Shown here one piece after another: positions 1-8,822 of a DNA stretch of 64,000 nt (positions within the stretch are counted from its first letter, which is position 1; each line of letters starts with the position of its first letter). Source of the DNA: Mesorhizobium sp. CA8 (lineage in GTDB: Bacteria; Pseudomonadota; Alphaproteobacteria; Rhizobiales; Rhizobiaceae). Below the pieces are notes generated by a model that was not told the DNA's origin, ran no database searches, and worked only from the letters and a program-made list of their open reading frames with translations. The stretch lies in NCBI RefSeq assembly GCF_020164955.1, contig NZ_JAIUHG010000018.1:1-64000 (forward strand). Direction: 5' to 3'. The translations under genes and the position numbers were made by a program.

Positions 1-76
1 AACAAGCGATTCGTGTGTCATCTCCAGCGTAGAATCACAACCGATTCCGCGCCGCAATACCTATCTTAGCGCCTAT

Positions 77-95
77 GGGGAGAAGGGGGAGCCTG
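77..95. repeat. Remnant of a rhizobial palindromic repeat half-arm
   Basis: The 19 bases here, ggggagaagggggagcctg, are also present at the outer end of the large palindromic repeat near 37,575-37,593. Only one half-arm is visible, so this is a fragment of that repeat family just downstream of mgdD. The rest of bases 1-102 holds nothing else I recognise, and no convincing terminator hairpin with a T-run. Confidence 0.4.
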
Positions 96-102
96 CGCAC
101 TG

Positions 103-744
103 CTACGCCAACTCCTCGGAATGGGTAATCGTCACGCCATATTCCGCGGCCGAGCCCAAGATCGTATGCCACAGGCTCTCGGCGAAGGTCGCGAACACCA
201 GCAGGTTGAACACCGCCTGTCGATCCGCCCGATCCTTGGCGCGCCAGAGTGTGACGCTGGTATGATCCACCGACGTGGCCGCCGCGACACCCACGGCAAA
301 CACATCGGGATGCAGGTCGATCGACGACAGCTTGGCGAGCGTCGCGCGCGCCTTGTCGCCGGAGACGCTGATCAGCACCCGCGCATGCGATTGGTCGGAA
401 AGCGAGGCCGAACCGACGAAGGCCGGCGCAAGCGCCTCGATCGTATGGCTGCCGCCTTTGGACAGCATCAGGAATTGGTCCGGTCCCGACCAGATCAGCG
501 TCGCGTCGGCAGTATCGACCGCCTTTGGCGTTTCCGGCGCCGCCATGCCGAAGCGCGCCTGCGCGGCCTTCGCCATCTCGCCGGCCTTGCCGCGCCGCGC
601 CATTACCTGGACGAGATCGAAATTGCGGATCTCCGTCAGCGACACGCCGGCGTCGCCTTGCGCGCCGTAGGAGCCGGCAATCAGCGCGCGGTCGAGCGGG
701 CTGCGGACGTCCCAGGAAAACTCAGCCACGCTGGCGCCCTCCAT
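103..744 (-). CDS. mgdD: N-methylglutamate dehydrogenase, gamma subunit (sarcosine oxidase gamma-like)
   Basis: This 213-residue protein is of the sarcosine oxidase gamma family, the smaller GcvT-like subunit that packs on the alpha subunit in the heterotetramer. I take the start at 744 (residues MEGASVAEFSW) because it fits family length and overlaps the end of mgdC by 23 bases; earlier in-frame starts would only read mgdC antisense-like sequence. It is the last gene of the beta-delta-alpha-gamma order typical of sarcosine oxidase and N-methylglutamate dehydrogenase operons. The assignment to N-methylglutamate rather than sarcosine comes from the upstream gmaS and mgsABC genes, which make N-methylglutamate. 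The gamma subunit carries no obvious catalytic motif of its own. Confidence 0.82.
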   Translation of the reverse strand: MEGASVAEFSWDVRSPLDRALIAGSYGAQGDAGVSLTEIRNFDLVQVMARRGKAGEMAKAAQARFGMAAPETPKAVDTADATLIWSGPDQFLMLSKGGSHTIEALAPAFVGSASLSDQSHARVLISVSGDKARATLAKLSSIDLHPDVFAVGVAAATSVDHTSVTLWRAKDRADRQAVFNLLVFATFAESLWHTILGSAAEYGVTITHSEELA

Positions 745-3703
745 CCGGATCGTAGAAGACGGAATTGCAGAGCTCGACATCATAGTCCTCGCCGCGCAGC
801 GGATCATGCGCGCGCACGATCTCGCCGATGCGCTCGCGGCCGCGCTCGACGAGGCCGAGACCGATCCACTGGTCGAGCACCGGCGAGAAACAGACCGAGG
901 TGACATAGCCCTGGTCGTTGCCGGGGCCGGGGGTCTCGCCCTTTGGAATGATGTGCGCGCCGGAGCGCAGGCGGCGCGCCTTGTCGGTCGGCTTGATGCC
1001 GACGACCACCTGCCGGTTCGGCGCGACGAGCGCCTCGCGGCCGGCCATGACGCGGCCGATGAAATCCTTCTTGGTCGACATCATCTTGCCGAGGCCGAGA
1101 TCGCCCGCCGTGGTGGTGCCGTTGAGTTCCGGCCCGGCGACATGACCTTTTTCGATGCGCATCACGCCAAGCGCTTCGGTGCCGTAAGGCGTGATGCCGA
1201 ACGGCTTGCCGGCAATCATCAGATTGCGCGCCATCGCCTCGCCGTAGCGCGCCGGCACCGAAATCTCGAACGCCATCTCGCCGGAGAAGGAGATGCGGAA
1301 CAACCTTGCCTTGATGCCGCCGCGCAAGCCGACCTCGCGTGCGCCCATGAACGGGAAACCTTCGTTCGACAGGTCCTCGGCCGGATCAACGATCTCTTTC
1401 AAGAGATCGCGGGTCTTTGGTCCGGCGATCGAGAACTGCGCCCATTGGTCGGAGACCGAGGTCAGCTGCACGTCGAGCTCGGGGAACAGAACCTGGCGGC
1501 AGAATTCCAGGTGCTGCATCACCAGCCCGGCCTTGGCCGTCGTGGTGGTGAGGAAGTAATGATCCTCGGCCAGGCGCGAGGTCGTGCCGTCGTCATAGAC
1601 GATGCCGTCCTCGCGCAGCATCAGCCCATAGCGCGCCTTGCCGACGGCGAGGCTGGAGAAGGCGTTGATGTAGACGCGGTCGAGGAAGGTGCCTGCGTCG
1701 GGCCCGTGCACGTCGATCTTGCCGAGCGTCGAGACGTCGCAGAAGCCGACGCCGCCGCGCACCGCCTTGACCTCGCGGGTGACCGATTCCAGCCAGTCCT
1801 TCTCGCCGGCGCGCGGATACCACTGCGCGCGCTTCCATAGGCCGGTGTCGACAAAGACCGCGCCCTGTTCGGCCGCCCAGTGATGCGAGGGCGTCAGCCG
1901 CGTCGCATGGAAATTCTCGTCGCGATGGTGGCCGGCGAAAGCGCCGATGGCGACCGGCACGTAAGGCGGCCGATAGATCGTCGTGCCGGTCTCGGGGATC
2001 GACTTGCCGCTGACCGCCGCCATGATGGCGAGGCCGGCGACATTCGAGGTCTTGCCCTGGTCGGTCGCCATGCCGAGCGTCGTGTAGCGCTTCAGATGCT
2101 CGACCGATTGAAAACCCTCGCGCTGCGCCAGCTCGACATCGGAAGCGGTGACGTCATGCTGCTGGTCGACGAAGGCCTTGCCCTTGCCAGCGACATGCCA
2201 GAGCGGTGTGATCGAAAAGGCCTCGTCGTCGGCAACCGGCATCGATCCGATATTGCCGCTGTGCCCGGCATCGCGGGCCGCGGCAGCGCCGGCTTCGAAC
2301 CCTTCGCGCAGGCAGGCGCCAAGCCCGAAGGCGCCGTTGGCAGCGCCCGCGGCGACCATGCCGGGCGGCGCGCCATCCGGCACGAAGGCGGCGATGTCGT
2401 CGCGCCATTTCGGCCTGCCGCGATGGTAGGAGGTGAGGCCGACCGCGGGGTTCCAGCCGCCAGAGACGGCGAGCCCGTCCGCCTCGACCTCGGCGCGCGC
2501 GCCGCCGGCCAGCGAGACGGAAATCTTGCGGACGCCACCCTTGCCGCCGTTGATGCCGGCGACAGCGCCGTGCAGCACCGGAAAGCCGCTCTTGCTTGCA
2601 AGCGAGCGGTGGGCCGGCGAAATGTCCGGCCGCGCATCGATCACCGCCGCAACCTGCAGTCCCGCCGCGATCGCCGTTTCGGCGGTGCGCCAGCCATCCT
2701 CATTGTTGGTGAACAGCGCGATGCGCCGCGCCGGCGTGGCTGCGTAGCGGTTGATGTAGCTGCGCATGGCCGACGCCATCATCACGCCCGGCGTGTCGTT
2801 GTCGGCAAAGACGATCGGACGCTCGATGGCGCCGGCCGCGACGACGCAGCGCTTGGCCACGATCCGCCATAGCCGCTGGCGCACCTGATGCTCGGGCGGC
2901 ACCGGCAGGTGGTCGTTGACACGCTCGATCGCGCCATAGGTGCCGCCGTCATAAACACCGAACAAAGTCGTGCGGGTCATGATGCGCACATCCGGCATCG
3001 CCGTCAGTTCGGCAACCGCGCGCGCAACCCATTCGGCGGCCGGCAATCCGTCGATCATGCCGCCATCGGCGAACAGGCGCCCGCCGAGGACGAAATCCTC
3101 CTCGCACAGGATGACGCGCGCGCCGCAGCGCGCGGCGGCAAGAGCCGCCGCCAGACCTGCCGGGCCGGAACCCGCGATCACCACATCGCAATGCGCCCAG
3201 GCCTTGTCATAATGGTCGGGATCGGAAACCTGGGCAGCGCGGCCAAGGCCCGCGGCGCGCCGGATCGCCGGCTCGTAGATCGCTTCCCAGAACTTCGCCG
3301 GCCACATGAAGGTCTTGTAGTAGAAGCCGGCGACGAAGATCGGCGCGAACAACTGGTTGACCGACATGACGTCGAAATTGAGCGACGGCCAGCGGTTTTG
3401 GCTGGCGGCTTCGAGTCCTTCATAGAGCTCGGCGGTCGTCGCCTTGGTGTTCGGCTCGCGCCTTGCGCCGCTGCGCAATTCGACCAGCGCGTTCGGCTCT
3501 TCCGAGCCAGCCGTCAGGATGCCGCGCGGACGATGATATTTGAACGAGCGGCCGACGAGCTTGACGCCATTGGCGACCAGCGCGGAAGCCAGCGTGTCGC
3601 CCTTGAAGCCGAAGAGCGTCTTGCCGTCGAAGCGGAAGTTGAGCGCGGTCGAGCGGTCGATGAGACCGCCATAGTTCAGCCGGTTTGCCTGATCGCCGCG
3701 CAT
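722..3703 (-). CDS. mgdC: N-methylglutamate dehydrogenase, alpha subunit (sarcosine oxidase alpha-like)
   Basis: This 993-residue protein has the sarcosine oxidase alpha layout. An N-terminal 2Fe-2S-ferredoxin-like fold (about residues 20-100) is followed by a dinucleotide-binding domain with the motif GSGPAGLAAA near residue 180, and a C-terminal GcvT/aminomethyltransferase-type domain from about residue 600 that in this family binds tetrahydrofolate. In the pathway it oxidises N-methylglutamate to glutamate and passes the methyl carbon to tetrahydrofolate as methylene-THF. The ATG at 3703 overlaps the mgdB stop as ATGA, which argues for translational coupling; a GTG at 3706 is an alternative. 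Sequence alone does not separate it from a true sarcosine oxidase; the neighbouring mgs and gma genes do. Confidence 0.87.
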   Translation of the reverse strand: MRGDQANRLNYGGLIDRSTALNFRFDGKTLFGFKGDTLASALVANGVKLVGRSFKYHRPRGILTAGSEEPNALVELRSGARREPNTKATTAELYEGLEAASQNRWPSLNFDVMSVNQLFAPIFVAGFYYKTFMWPAKFWEAIYEPAIRRAAGLGRAAQVSDPDHYDKAWAHCDVVIAGSGPAGLAAALAAARCGARVILCEEDFVLGGRLFADGGMIDGLPAAEWVARAVAELTAMPDVRIMTRTTLFGVYDGGTYGAIERVNDHLPVPPEHQVRQRLWRIVAKRCVVAAGAIERPIVFADNDTPGVMMASAMRSYINRYAATPARRIALFTNNEDGWRTAETAIAAGLQVAAVIDARPDISPAHRSLASKSGFPVLHGAVAGINGGKGGVRKISVSLAGGARAEVEADGLAVSGGWNPAVGLTSYHRGRPKWRDDIAAFVPDGAPPGMVAAGAANGAFGLGACLREGFEAGAAAARDAGHSGNIGSMPVADDEAFSITPLWHVAGKGKAFVDQQHDVTASDVELAQREGFQSVEHLKRYTTLGMATDQGKTSNVAGLAIMAAVSGKSIPETGTTIYRPPYVPVAIGAFAGHHRDENFHATRLTPSHHWAAEQGAVFVDTGLWKRAQWYPRAGEKDWLESVTREVKAVRGGVGFCDVSTLGKIDVHGPDAGTFLDRVYINAFSSLAVGKARYGLMLREDGIVYDDGTTSRLAEDHYFLTTTTAKAGLVMQHLEFCRQVLFPELDVQLTSVSDQWAQFSIAGPKTRDLLKEIVDPAEDLSNEGFPFMGAREVGLRGGIKARLFRISFSGEMAFEISVPARYGEAMARNLMIAGKPFGITPYGTEALGVMRIEKGHVAGPELNGTTTAGDLGLGKMMSTKKDFIGRVMAGREALVAPNRQVVVGIKPTDKARRLRSGAHIIPKGETPGPGNDQGYVTSVCFSPVLDQWIGLGLVERGRERIGEIVRAHDPLRGEDYDVELCNSVFYDPDGGRQRG

Positions 3704-3978
3704 CACACACCAACCTTGGCGGCGCCTGCGCCCGCCGCCGGCTCGACGGCCGAAATCTCATGCGTCAGCGTGTTGCGCGTGACCTTCAGCCAGGCCCGGC
3801 AGCCGCCGCCGTGGTACCAGTGCTCGCTCATCGGGCCGGCAATGTTGTCGCGCAGATAGACGTAGTCGTAGACCGCGTCCTCGCCGGCATCGGCCGCCGG
3901 CCGTTGTGGCTTGGCGTCGCCGAGATAGGTGAACTCGCCGAGTTCGCGTTCGCCGCAGAAGGGACAGACTATGCGCAT
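3703..3978 (-). CDS. mgdB: N-methylglutamate dehydrogenase, delta subunit (sarcosine oxidase delta-like)
   Basis: A 91-residue zinc-binding subunit. It begins MRIVCPFCG and has a C-terminal HWYHGGGCRAW segment, the Cys/His set that holds zinc in sarcosine oxidase delta subunits. ATG 3978 is chosen because the Cys-x-x-Cys motif then sits at residues 5-8, as is usual in the family. The gene overlaps mgdC by ATGA. A 67-base gap containing a palindromic repeat separates it from mgdA upstream. It is a structural subunit of the cytoplasmic heterotetramer. Confidence 0.86.
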   Translation of the reverse strand: MRIVCPFCGERELGEFTYLGDAKPQRPAADAGEDAVYDYVYLRDNIAGPMSEHWYHGGGCRAWLKVTRNTLTHEISAVEPAAGAGAAKVGV

Positions 3979-3993
3979 GGCTGGGTCTTCAAT

Positions 3994-4040
3994 GCATGAT
4001 GCCAAAAAATGTGAAGCGGTTTTTGGATAACATCATGCTC
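3994..4040. repeat. Short palindromic repeat, GCATGATGCC family, between mgdA and mgdB
   Basis: An imperfect inverted repeat of about 47 bases. It starts gcatgatgccaaaa and ends ttggataacatcatgctc, with the shared core gtgaagcggttt in the middle. It fills nearly all of the mgdA-mgdB gap. A sister copy lies at 5330-5378. In mRNA it would form a long hairpin inside the operon transcript. Confidence 0.75.
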
Positions 4041-4045
4041 TATCC

Positions 4046-5299
4046 CTAATGCAGGTTCGGTTGGGCGCCCTGGCCCTTCTCGTCGATCATGGCGCCGCGC
4101 TGGAAGCGGTCGAGGCGGAAAAGCGCGGCTTCCTTGTGCGATTGATCGCGGGCGATGAGATGGGCGAAGACGAAACCGGAGCCGGGCGTCGCCTTGAAGC
4201 CGCCATAGCACCAGCCGGCATTGATGTAGAGGCCGTCGACCGGGCTCTTGTCGATGATCGGCGAGCCGTCCATCGACATGTCCATGATGCCGCCCCACTG
4301 GCGCAAAAGCCGCACGCGGCCGATCATCGGGATCAGCGCCATACCGCCCTCGCAGACATCCTCCACGACCGGCAGATTGCCGCGCTGGGCATAGGAATTG
4401 TAGCCGTCGATATCGCCGCCGAAGACCAGCCCGCCCTTGTCCGACTGGCTGACATAGAAGTGTCCGGCGCCGAAGGTCATGACCCCGGGGATCAGCGGCT
4501 TGATCGCTTCGGAGACGAAGGCCTGCAGCACATGGCTTTCGATCGGCAGGCGAAGACCTGCCATAGCCGCGACCCGTGACGAGGAGCCGGCCACTGCCAT
4601 GCCGATCTTGCCGGCGCCGATCTTGCCGCGCGATGTCTCAACACCGGTCACCTTGCCGTTGGCGTCGCGCGTGAAGCCGGTAACCTCGCAATTCTGGATG
4701 ATGTCGACGCCGAGTTCGCTCGCCGCATGCGCGTAGCCCCACACCACGGCGTCATGCCGCGCCGTGCCGCCGCGCCGCTGCAGCAGTCCGCCTTGCACGG
4801 GGAAACGCGCATTGTCGAAATTCAGGAACGGCAGCATTTTGCGCAGCGCCGCCTGGTCGAGCAGTTCCGCATCGATGCCGTTGATGCGCATGGTGTTGCC
4901 GCGCCGGGCGAAAGCGTCGCGCTGCGCGTCGGAGTGATAGAGGTTGAGCACGCCGCGCTGGCTGACCATCGCGTTATAGTTGAGGTCCTGCTCCATCCGC
5001 TCCCAGAGCTTCATCGATAATTCGTAGAAGCCGGTGTTGCCGGGGAGCCCGTAGTTGGAGCGGATGATGGTGGTGTTGCGGCCGGCATTGCCGGAGCCGA
5101 TCCACCCTTTTTCCAGCACCGCGACATTGCGGATACCGAACTCGCTGGCAAGGAACCAGGCGGTGGCGAGGCCATGGCCGCCGCCGCCGATGATCACCAC
5201 GTCATAGCGGTCCTTGGGCGCAGCGTCGCGCCAGGTCGGCTGCCAGTTCTTGTGGCCGGAAAGGGCGGCGCGGGCGAGCGAGAAGATCGAATATTTCAT
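4046..5299 (-). CDS. mgdA: N-methylglutamate dehydrogenase, beta subunit (sarcosine oxidase beta-like)
   Basis: A 417-residue DAO-superfamily flavoprotein. An FAD-binding GxGxxG-type motif (IIGGGGHGLATA) lies at residues 36-47. The segment GGTARHDAVVWGYA holds His182, which corresponds by position and context to the histidine that binds FMN covalently in heterotetrameric sarcosine oxidases. This subunit carries the amine oxidation site; with mgdB, C and D it forms the enzyme that demethylates N-methylglutamate. The ATG at 5299 gives the usual family length. Palindromic repeats lie on both sides of the gene, which is unusual for an operon of otherwise tight spacing. Confidence 0.88.
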   Translation of the reverse strand: MKYSIFSLARAALSGHKNWQPTWRDAAPKDRYDVVIIGGGGHGLATAWFLASEFGIRNVAVLEKGWIGSGNAGRNTTIIRSNYGLPGNTGFYELSMKLWERMEQDLNYNAMVSQRGVLNLYHSDAQRDAFARRGNTMRINGIDAELLDQAALRKMLPFLNFDNARFPVQGGLLQRRGGTARHDAVVWGYAHAASELGVDIIQNCEVTGFTRDANGKVTGVETSRGKIGAGKIGMAVAGSSSRVAAMAGLRLPIESHVLQAFVSEAIKPLIPGVMTFGAGHFYVSQSDKGGLVFGGDIDGYNSYAQRGNLPVVEDVCEGGMALIPMIGRVRLLRQWGGIMDMSMDGSPIIDKSPVDGLYINAGWCYGGFKATPGSGFVFAHLIARDQSHKEAALFRLDRFQRGAMIDEKGQGAQPNLH

Positions 5300-5329
5300 C
5301 AGTTCATTCCGAGGTCGCTCGCACCGCTA

Positions 5330-5378
5330 GAGCATGATGCCGAAAAGTGTGAAGTGGTTTTCGGACGACATCATGCTC
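5330..5378. repeat. Short palindromic repeat, GCATGATGCC family, between gmaS and mgdA
   Basis: A 49-base inverted repeat: gagcatgatgccgaaaa on the left and ttttcggacgacatcatg on the right, with a gtgaagtgg centre. It is a better-paired copy of the element at 3994-4040. The two copies bracket mgdA, so the transcript would carry a stable hairpin on each side of that gene. Confidence 0.78.
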
Positions 5379-5391
5379 CACTACAGGACGG

Positions 5392-6699
5392 TCAGATATC
5401 CAGCGTGTGGTCGCGCTCCCACTGCGTGAAGTGCGAAGCATAGGAATTCCATTCCTGCTGCTTCAGCTTTAGATATGCCGACGAGAATTCCTCACCCAGC
5501 GCCGCCTTCAACGATTTGTCCTTGTCGAACTCGCGCAGCGCGTCGAGCAGGTTGAGCGGCAGTTTCGGCGCATCCGTCACGGTATGCCCGAGCTGGTACA
5601 TGTCGATGTCGTAGCGCTTACCGGGATCGGCCTTCGAGCGGATGCCGTCGAGGCCGGCGGCGATGATGACCGCTTGCAGCAGATAGGGATTGGCGGCGCC
5701 GTCCGGCAGGCGCAATTCGAAGCGGCCGGGTCCCGGTACGCGCACCATATGCGTGCGGTTGTTGCCGGTCCAGGTCACCGTGTTCGGTGCCCAGGTCGCG
5801 CCCGAAATGGTGCGCGGCGCGTTGATGCGCTTGTAGGAATTGACCGTCGGATTGGTGATCGCGGCAAGCGCCGAGGCATGCTTCATGATGCCGCCGAGGA
5901 AGTTCCTGCCCTTGGCGGACAGGCCGAGCTCTTCCGAATTGTCGGCAAAGACATTGGTCTTGCCGGTCTCGTCCCACACCGAGATATGCGCATGGCAGCC
6001 ATTGCCGGTCAGGCCCTGGAAGGGCTTGGGCATGAACGTCGCGCGCAGGCCATGCTTTTCGGCGATCGACTTGACCATGAACTTGAAGAAGGAGTGCTTG
6101 TCGGCGGTCGCCAGCGCGTGATCGAAGGTCCAGTTCATCTCGAACTGGCCGTTGGCGTCCTCATGGTCGTTCTGGTATGGGCCCCAGCCCAACGCCAGCA
6201 TGTGGTCGCAGATCTCGGCGATGACGTCGTAGCGCCGCATCACCGCCTGCTGGTCGTAGCAGGGTTTCGAGGCTGTATCGTATTCGTCGGAGATCGCCTT
6301 GCCATCTGGCGAGATCAGGAAGAACTCGGCCTCGACGCCGGTCTTGACATGCATGCCGTCGCGGGCGGCTTCGTCGATCAGCCGCTTCAGCGTGTTGCGC
6401 GGCGCCTGGTTAACCTCCTTGTCGTCCATGATGCAGTTGGCGGCGACCCAGGCGACGTCCTTCTTCCACGGCAATTGGATGACCGAAGCCGGATCCGGCA
6501 CCGCCAGCATGTCTGGATGCGCGGGCGTCAGGTCAAGCCATGTCGCGAAGCCGGCAAATCCTGCACCGTCCTTCTGCATATCGGCGATCGCCTGCGCCGG
6601 CACCAGCTTGGCACGCTGCCCGCTGAACAGGTCGGTGTAGGAGATCATGAAATATTTGACGCCGTTCTCCTTGGCGAATGCGGCGAGATCGTTCCCCAT
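5392..6699 (-). CDS. gmaS: Gamma-glutamylmethylamide synthetase (type III glutamine-synthetase-like)
   Basis: A 435-residue glutamine-synthetase-fold ligase. It shows the catalytic-domain signatures VEAEFFL, GNGCHAHIS and the arginine-rich KRINAPRTISGATWAPN region, which form the metal, ammonia/amine and phosphate sites in this family. In methylotrophs the paralogue GmaS joins methylamine to glutamate with ATP to make gamma-glutamylmethylamide. Its place between mgsC and mgdA in one directon supports that role over nitrogen-assimilating GlnT. The start at 6699 (MGNDLAAF) leaves 37 bases to mgsC. From sequence alone a GlnT-type glutamine synthetase cannot be fully excluded; the operon context makes GmaS much more likely. 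Confidence 0.86.
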   Translation of the reverse strand: MGNDLAAFAKENGVKYFMISYTDLFSGQRAKLVPAQAIADMQKDGAGFAGFATWLDLTPAHPDMLAVPDPASVIQLPWKKDVAWVAANCIMDDKEVNQAPRNTLKRLIDEAARDGMHVKTGVEAEFFLISPDGKAISDEYDTASKPCYDQQAVMRRYDVIAEICDHMLALGWGPYQNDHEDANGQFEMNWTFDHALATADKHSFFKFMVKSIAEKHGLRATFMPKPFQGLTGNGCHAHISVWDETGKTNVFADNSEELGLSAKGRNFLGGIMKHASALAAITNPTVNSYKRINAPRTISGATWAPNTVTWTGNNRTHMVRVPGPGRFELRLPDGAANPYLLQAVIIAAGLDGIRSKADPGKRYDIDMYQLGHTVTDAPKLPLNLLDALREFDKDKSLKAALGEEFSSAYLKLKQQEWNSYASHFTQWERDHTLDI

Positions 6700-6736
6700 T
6701 ATGTAGTTCCTCGCTTATGTGTCTTGGAAGTTTGTC

Positions 6737-8065
6737 CTAGAAGCCGTTCTTCCCAGGTATCCAGCTGGTGCCGGCCAAAGGCACGCCGGCCATGGCGGCA
6801 GCTTCGATCGAGAGCGCGACGAGATCCTCCGGCTCGAGATTGTGCAGACTGTTCTTGCCGCAGGCGCGGGCAATCGTCTGCGCTTCGAGCGTCATCACCT
6901 TCAGGTAGTTCGCCAGGCGCCGTCCGGCCGCGATCGGGTCGACCCGCTTCATCAATTCGGGGTCCTGGGTGGTGATACCGGCCGGGTCGCGACCTTCGTG
7001 CCAGTCGTCATAGGCGCCGGCCGTGGTGCCGAGCGCGTTGTAGTCCGCCTCCCAGCGTGGATCGTTGTCGCCGAGCGCGACCAGTGCTGCCGTGCCGATC
7101 GACACCGCGTCGACGCCGAGCGCCAGCGCCTTGGCGACATCGGCGCCGTTGCGGATGCCACCGGAAACGATGAGCTGCACCTTGCGGTGCATGCCGAGGT
7201 CCTGCAGCGCCTGCACCGCCGGCCTGATGCAGGCAAGCGTCGGCTGGCCGACATTCTCGATGAACACTTCCTGGGTGGCAGCGGTGCCGCCCTGCATGCC
7301 GTCGACCACGACGACATCGGCGCCGGCCTTCACCGCGAGCGCAGTGTCGTAGTAGGGCCGCGCCCCACCGACCTTGACGTAGATCGGCTTTTCCCAGTCG
7401 GTGATCTCGCGCAGCTCAAGGATCTTGATCTCGAGATCGTCCGGTCCGGTCCAGTCGGGATGGCGCGAAGCCGAGCGCTGGTCGATGCCCTTGGGCAGCG
7501 TGCGCATCTCGGCGACGCGGTCGGAAATCTTCTGGCCGAGCAGCATGCCGCCGCCGCCCGGCTTGGCGCCCTGGCCGACGACCACTTCGATGGCGTCGGC
7601 GCGGCGCAGGTCGCGCGGATTCATGCCGTAGCGCGAGGGCAGGTACTGGTAGACCAGCGTCTTGGAATGGCCGCGTTCCTCCTCGGTCATGCCGCCGTCA
7701 CCGGTGGTGGTCGAGGTGCCGGAAAGCGTGGCGCCGCGTCCGAGCGCCTCTTTGGCCGGGCCGGAGAGCGAGCCAAAACTCATGCCGGCGATTGTGATCG
7801 GGATCTTCAGCTCGATCGGCTTCCTGGCGTGGCGCGAGCCGAGCACCACCGAGGTGTCGCAGCGCTCGCGATAGCCTTCGAGCGGATAGCGCGAGATCGA
7901 GGCGCCGAGGAACAGCAGGTCGTCGAAATGCGGCAGCTTGCGCTTGGCGCCGGCGCCGCGGATGTCATAGATGCCGGTCGCGGCCGCGCGGCGGATTTCG
8001 GAAAGCGTGTAATCGTCGAAGGTCGCGGATTTGCGCGGCGTCGTCGGCGGGTTGCGGTAGGTCAT
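6737..8065 (-). CDS. mgsC: N-methylglutamate synthase, FMN (glutamate-synthase-like) subunit
   Basis: A 442-residue homologue of the FMN-binding synthase domain of glutamate synthase. Visible signatures are GMSFGSLSGPAKEALGRGA, the GQGAKPGGGGMLLG segment and the barrel motif VDGMQGGTAATQEVF followed by VSGGIRNGADVAKALALGA-like phosphate binding. In the three-subunit N-methylglutamate synthase this subunit transfers methylamine from gamma-glutamylmethylamide onto an alpha-keto acid skeleton. It lies 6 bases after mgsB and 37 before gmaS. The protein is much shorter than GltB (about 1,500 residues) because the three GltB domains are split over mgsA, mgsB and mgsC here. Confidence 0.87.
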   Translation of the reverse strand: MTYRNPPTTPRKSATFDDYTLSEIRRAAATGIYDIRGAGAKRKLPHFDDLLFLGASISRYPLEGYRERCDTSVVLGSRHARKPIELKIPITIAGMSFGSLSGPAKEALGRGATLSGTSTTTGDGGMTEEERGHSKTLVYQYLPSRYGMNPRDLRRADAIEVVVGQGAKPGGGGMLLGQKISDRVAEMRTLPKGIDQRSASRHPDWTGPDDLEIKILELREITDWEKPIYVKVGGARPYYDTALAVKAGADVVVVDGMQGGTAATQEVFIENVGQPTLACIRPAVQALQDLGMHRKVQLIVSGGIRNGADVAKALALGVDAVSIGTAALVALGDNDPRWEADYNALGTTAGAYDDWHEGRDPAGITTQDPELMKRVDPIAAGRRLANYLKVMTLEAQTIARACGKNSLHNLEPEDLVALSIEAAAMAGVPLAGTSWIPGKNGF

Positions 8066-8071
8066 CTTGCC

Positions 8072-8818
8072 TCAATACGCGTCGGCGTTATCGATGTTGA
8101 AATTGTAGAGTTTGCGGGCCGAGCCGTAGCGCTTGAACTCCGAGGCCTTGACGCCGGTCACGCCGGCCTTGTCGAGCAGGGCCTGCAGCAATTCGATATG
8201 CTCGGGCCGCATCTCCTTGGCGATGCAGTCGGCGCCGAGGCTCTCCACCTTGCCGCGCACGAAGAGCCGCGCCTCGTAGATGGAATCGCCCAGCGCGTCG
8301 CCGGCATCGCCCAGCACCACGAGGTTGCCGGACTGCGCCATGAAGGCCGACATGTGGCCGATATTGCCGTGCACGACGATGTCGATGCCTTTCATCGAAA
8401 TGCCGCAGCGCGACGAGGCATTGCCCTCGATGACCAGCAAGCCGCCGCGGCCGGTGGCGCCGGCATACTGGCTGGCGTCGCCCTTGATGACGATCGAGCC
8501 CGACATCATGTTCTCGCCGACGCCGGGGCCGGCCGAGCCGTGCACGGTGATCGCTGCGCCGTCATTCATGCCGGCGCAGTAATAGCCGACGCTGCCGCGT
8601 ACATCGATGCTGACGGGCTGATCGACGCCGACCGCCACCGAATGGCTGCCCTTGGGGTTGAGCACTTCCCAGGCGGTCTCGTTCGAGCCGGGCGTTAGCT
8701 TGTGCAGCGCCTGGTTCAATTCGCGCAGCGAATGCACGGATAGGTCAAAGACGCGTGATGCCTGACTGTGGGCATTGCCTGGCTCGCGCTCTGCTTTCGA
8801 CATTGGGGTTGCCGGCAT
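8072..8818 (-). CDS. mgsB: N-methylglutamate synthase, GXGXG-domain subunit
   Basis: A 248-residue protein formed of the right-handed beta-helix GXGXG repeats that make up the C-terminal domain of glutamate synthase (for example CAGMNDGAAITVHGSAG and repeated IxxG-x-GxxG turns through about residues 90-220). It scaffolds the synthase subunits. I prefer ATG 8818 (MPATPMSKAER), which has a GGGAG sequence about 10 bases upstream; ATG 8803 lacks a ribosome site. The gene begins 5 bases after the mgsA stop. This domain is shared with formylmethanofuran dehydrogenase FwdC, but the flanking mgsA and mgsC fix the assignment. Confidence 0.84.
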   Translation of the reverse strand: MPATPMSKAEREPGNAHSQASRVFDLSVHSLRELNQALHKLTPGSNETAWEVLNPKGSHSVAVGVDQPVSIDVRGSVGYYCAGMNDGAAITVHGSAGPGVGENMMSGSIVIKGDASQYAGATGRGGLLVIEGNASSRCGISMKGIDIVVHGNIGHMSAFMAQSGNLVVLGDAGDALGDSIYEARLFVRGKVESLGADCIAKEMRPEHIELLQALLDKAGVTGVKASEFKRYGSARKLYNFNIDNADAY

Positions 8819-8822
8819 CAGC

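Noticed and set aside
5392..6699. Ordinary nitrogen-assimilation glutamine synthetase
   Set aside because: It shares the fold, but it is locked in an operon with mgs and mgd genes and no nitrogen-regulation genes; GmaS fits better.
6719..8698. A 659-codon open frame on the plus strand opposite mgsC and mgsB
   Set aside because: It is rich in Arg/Ala/His/Asp with no domain words and lies exactly opposite two well-matched genes; long antisense frames are common in GC-rich codon-biased DNA.
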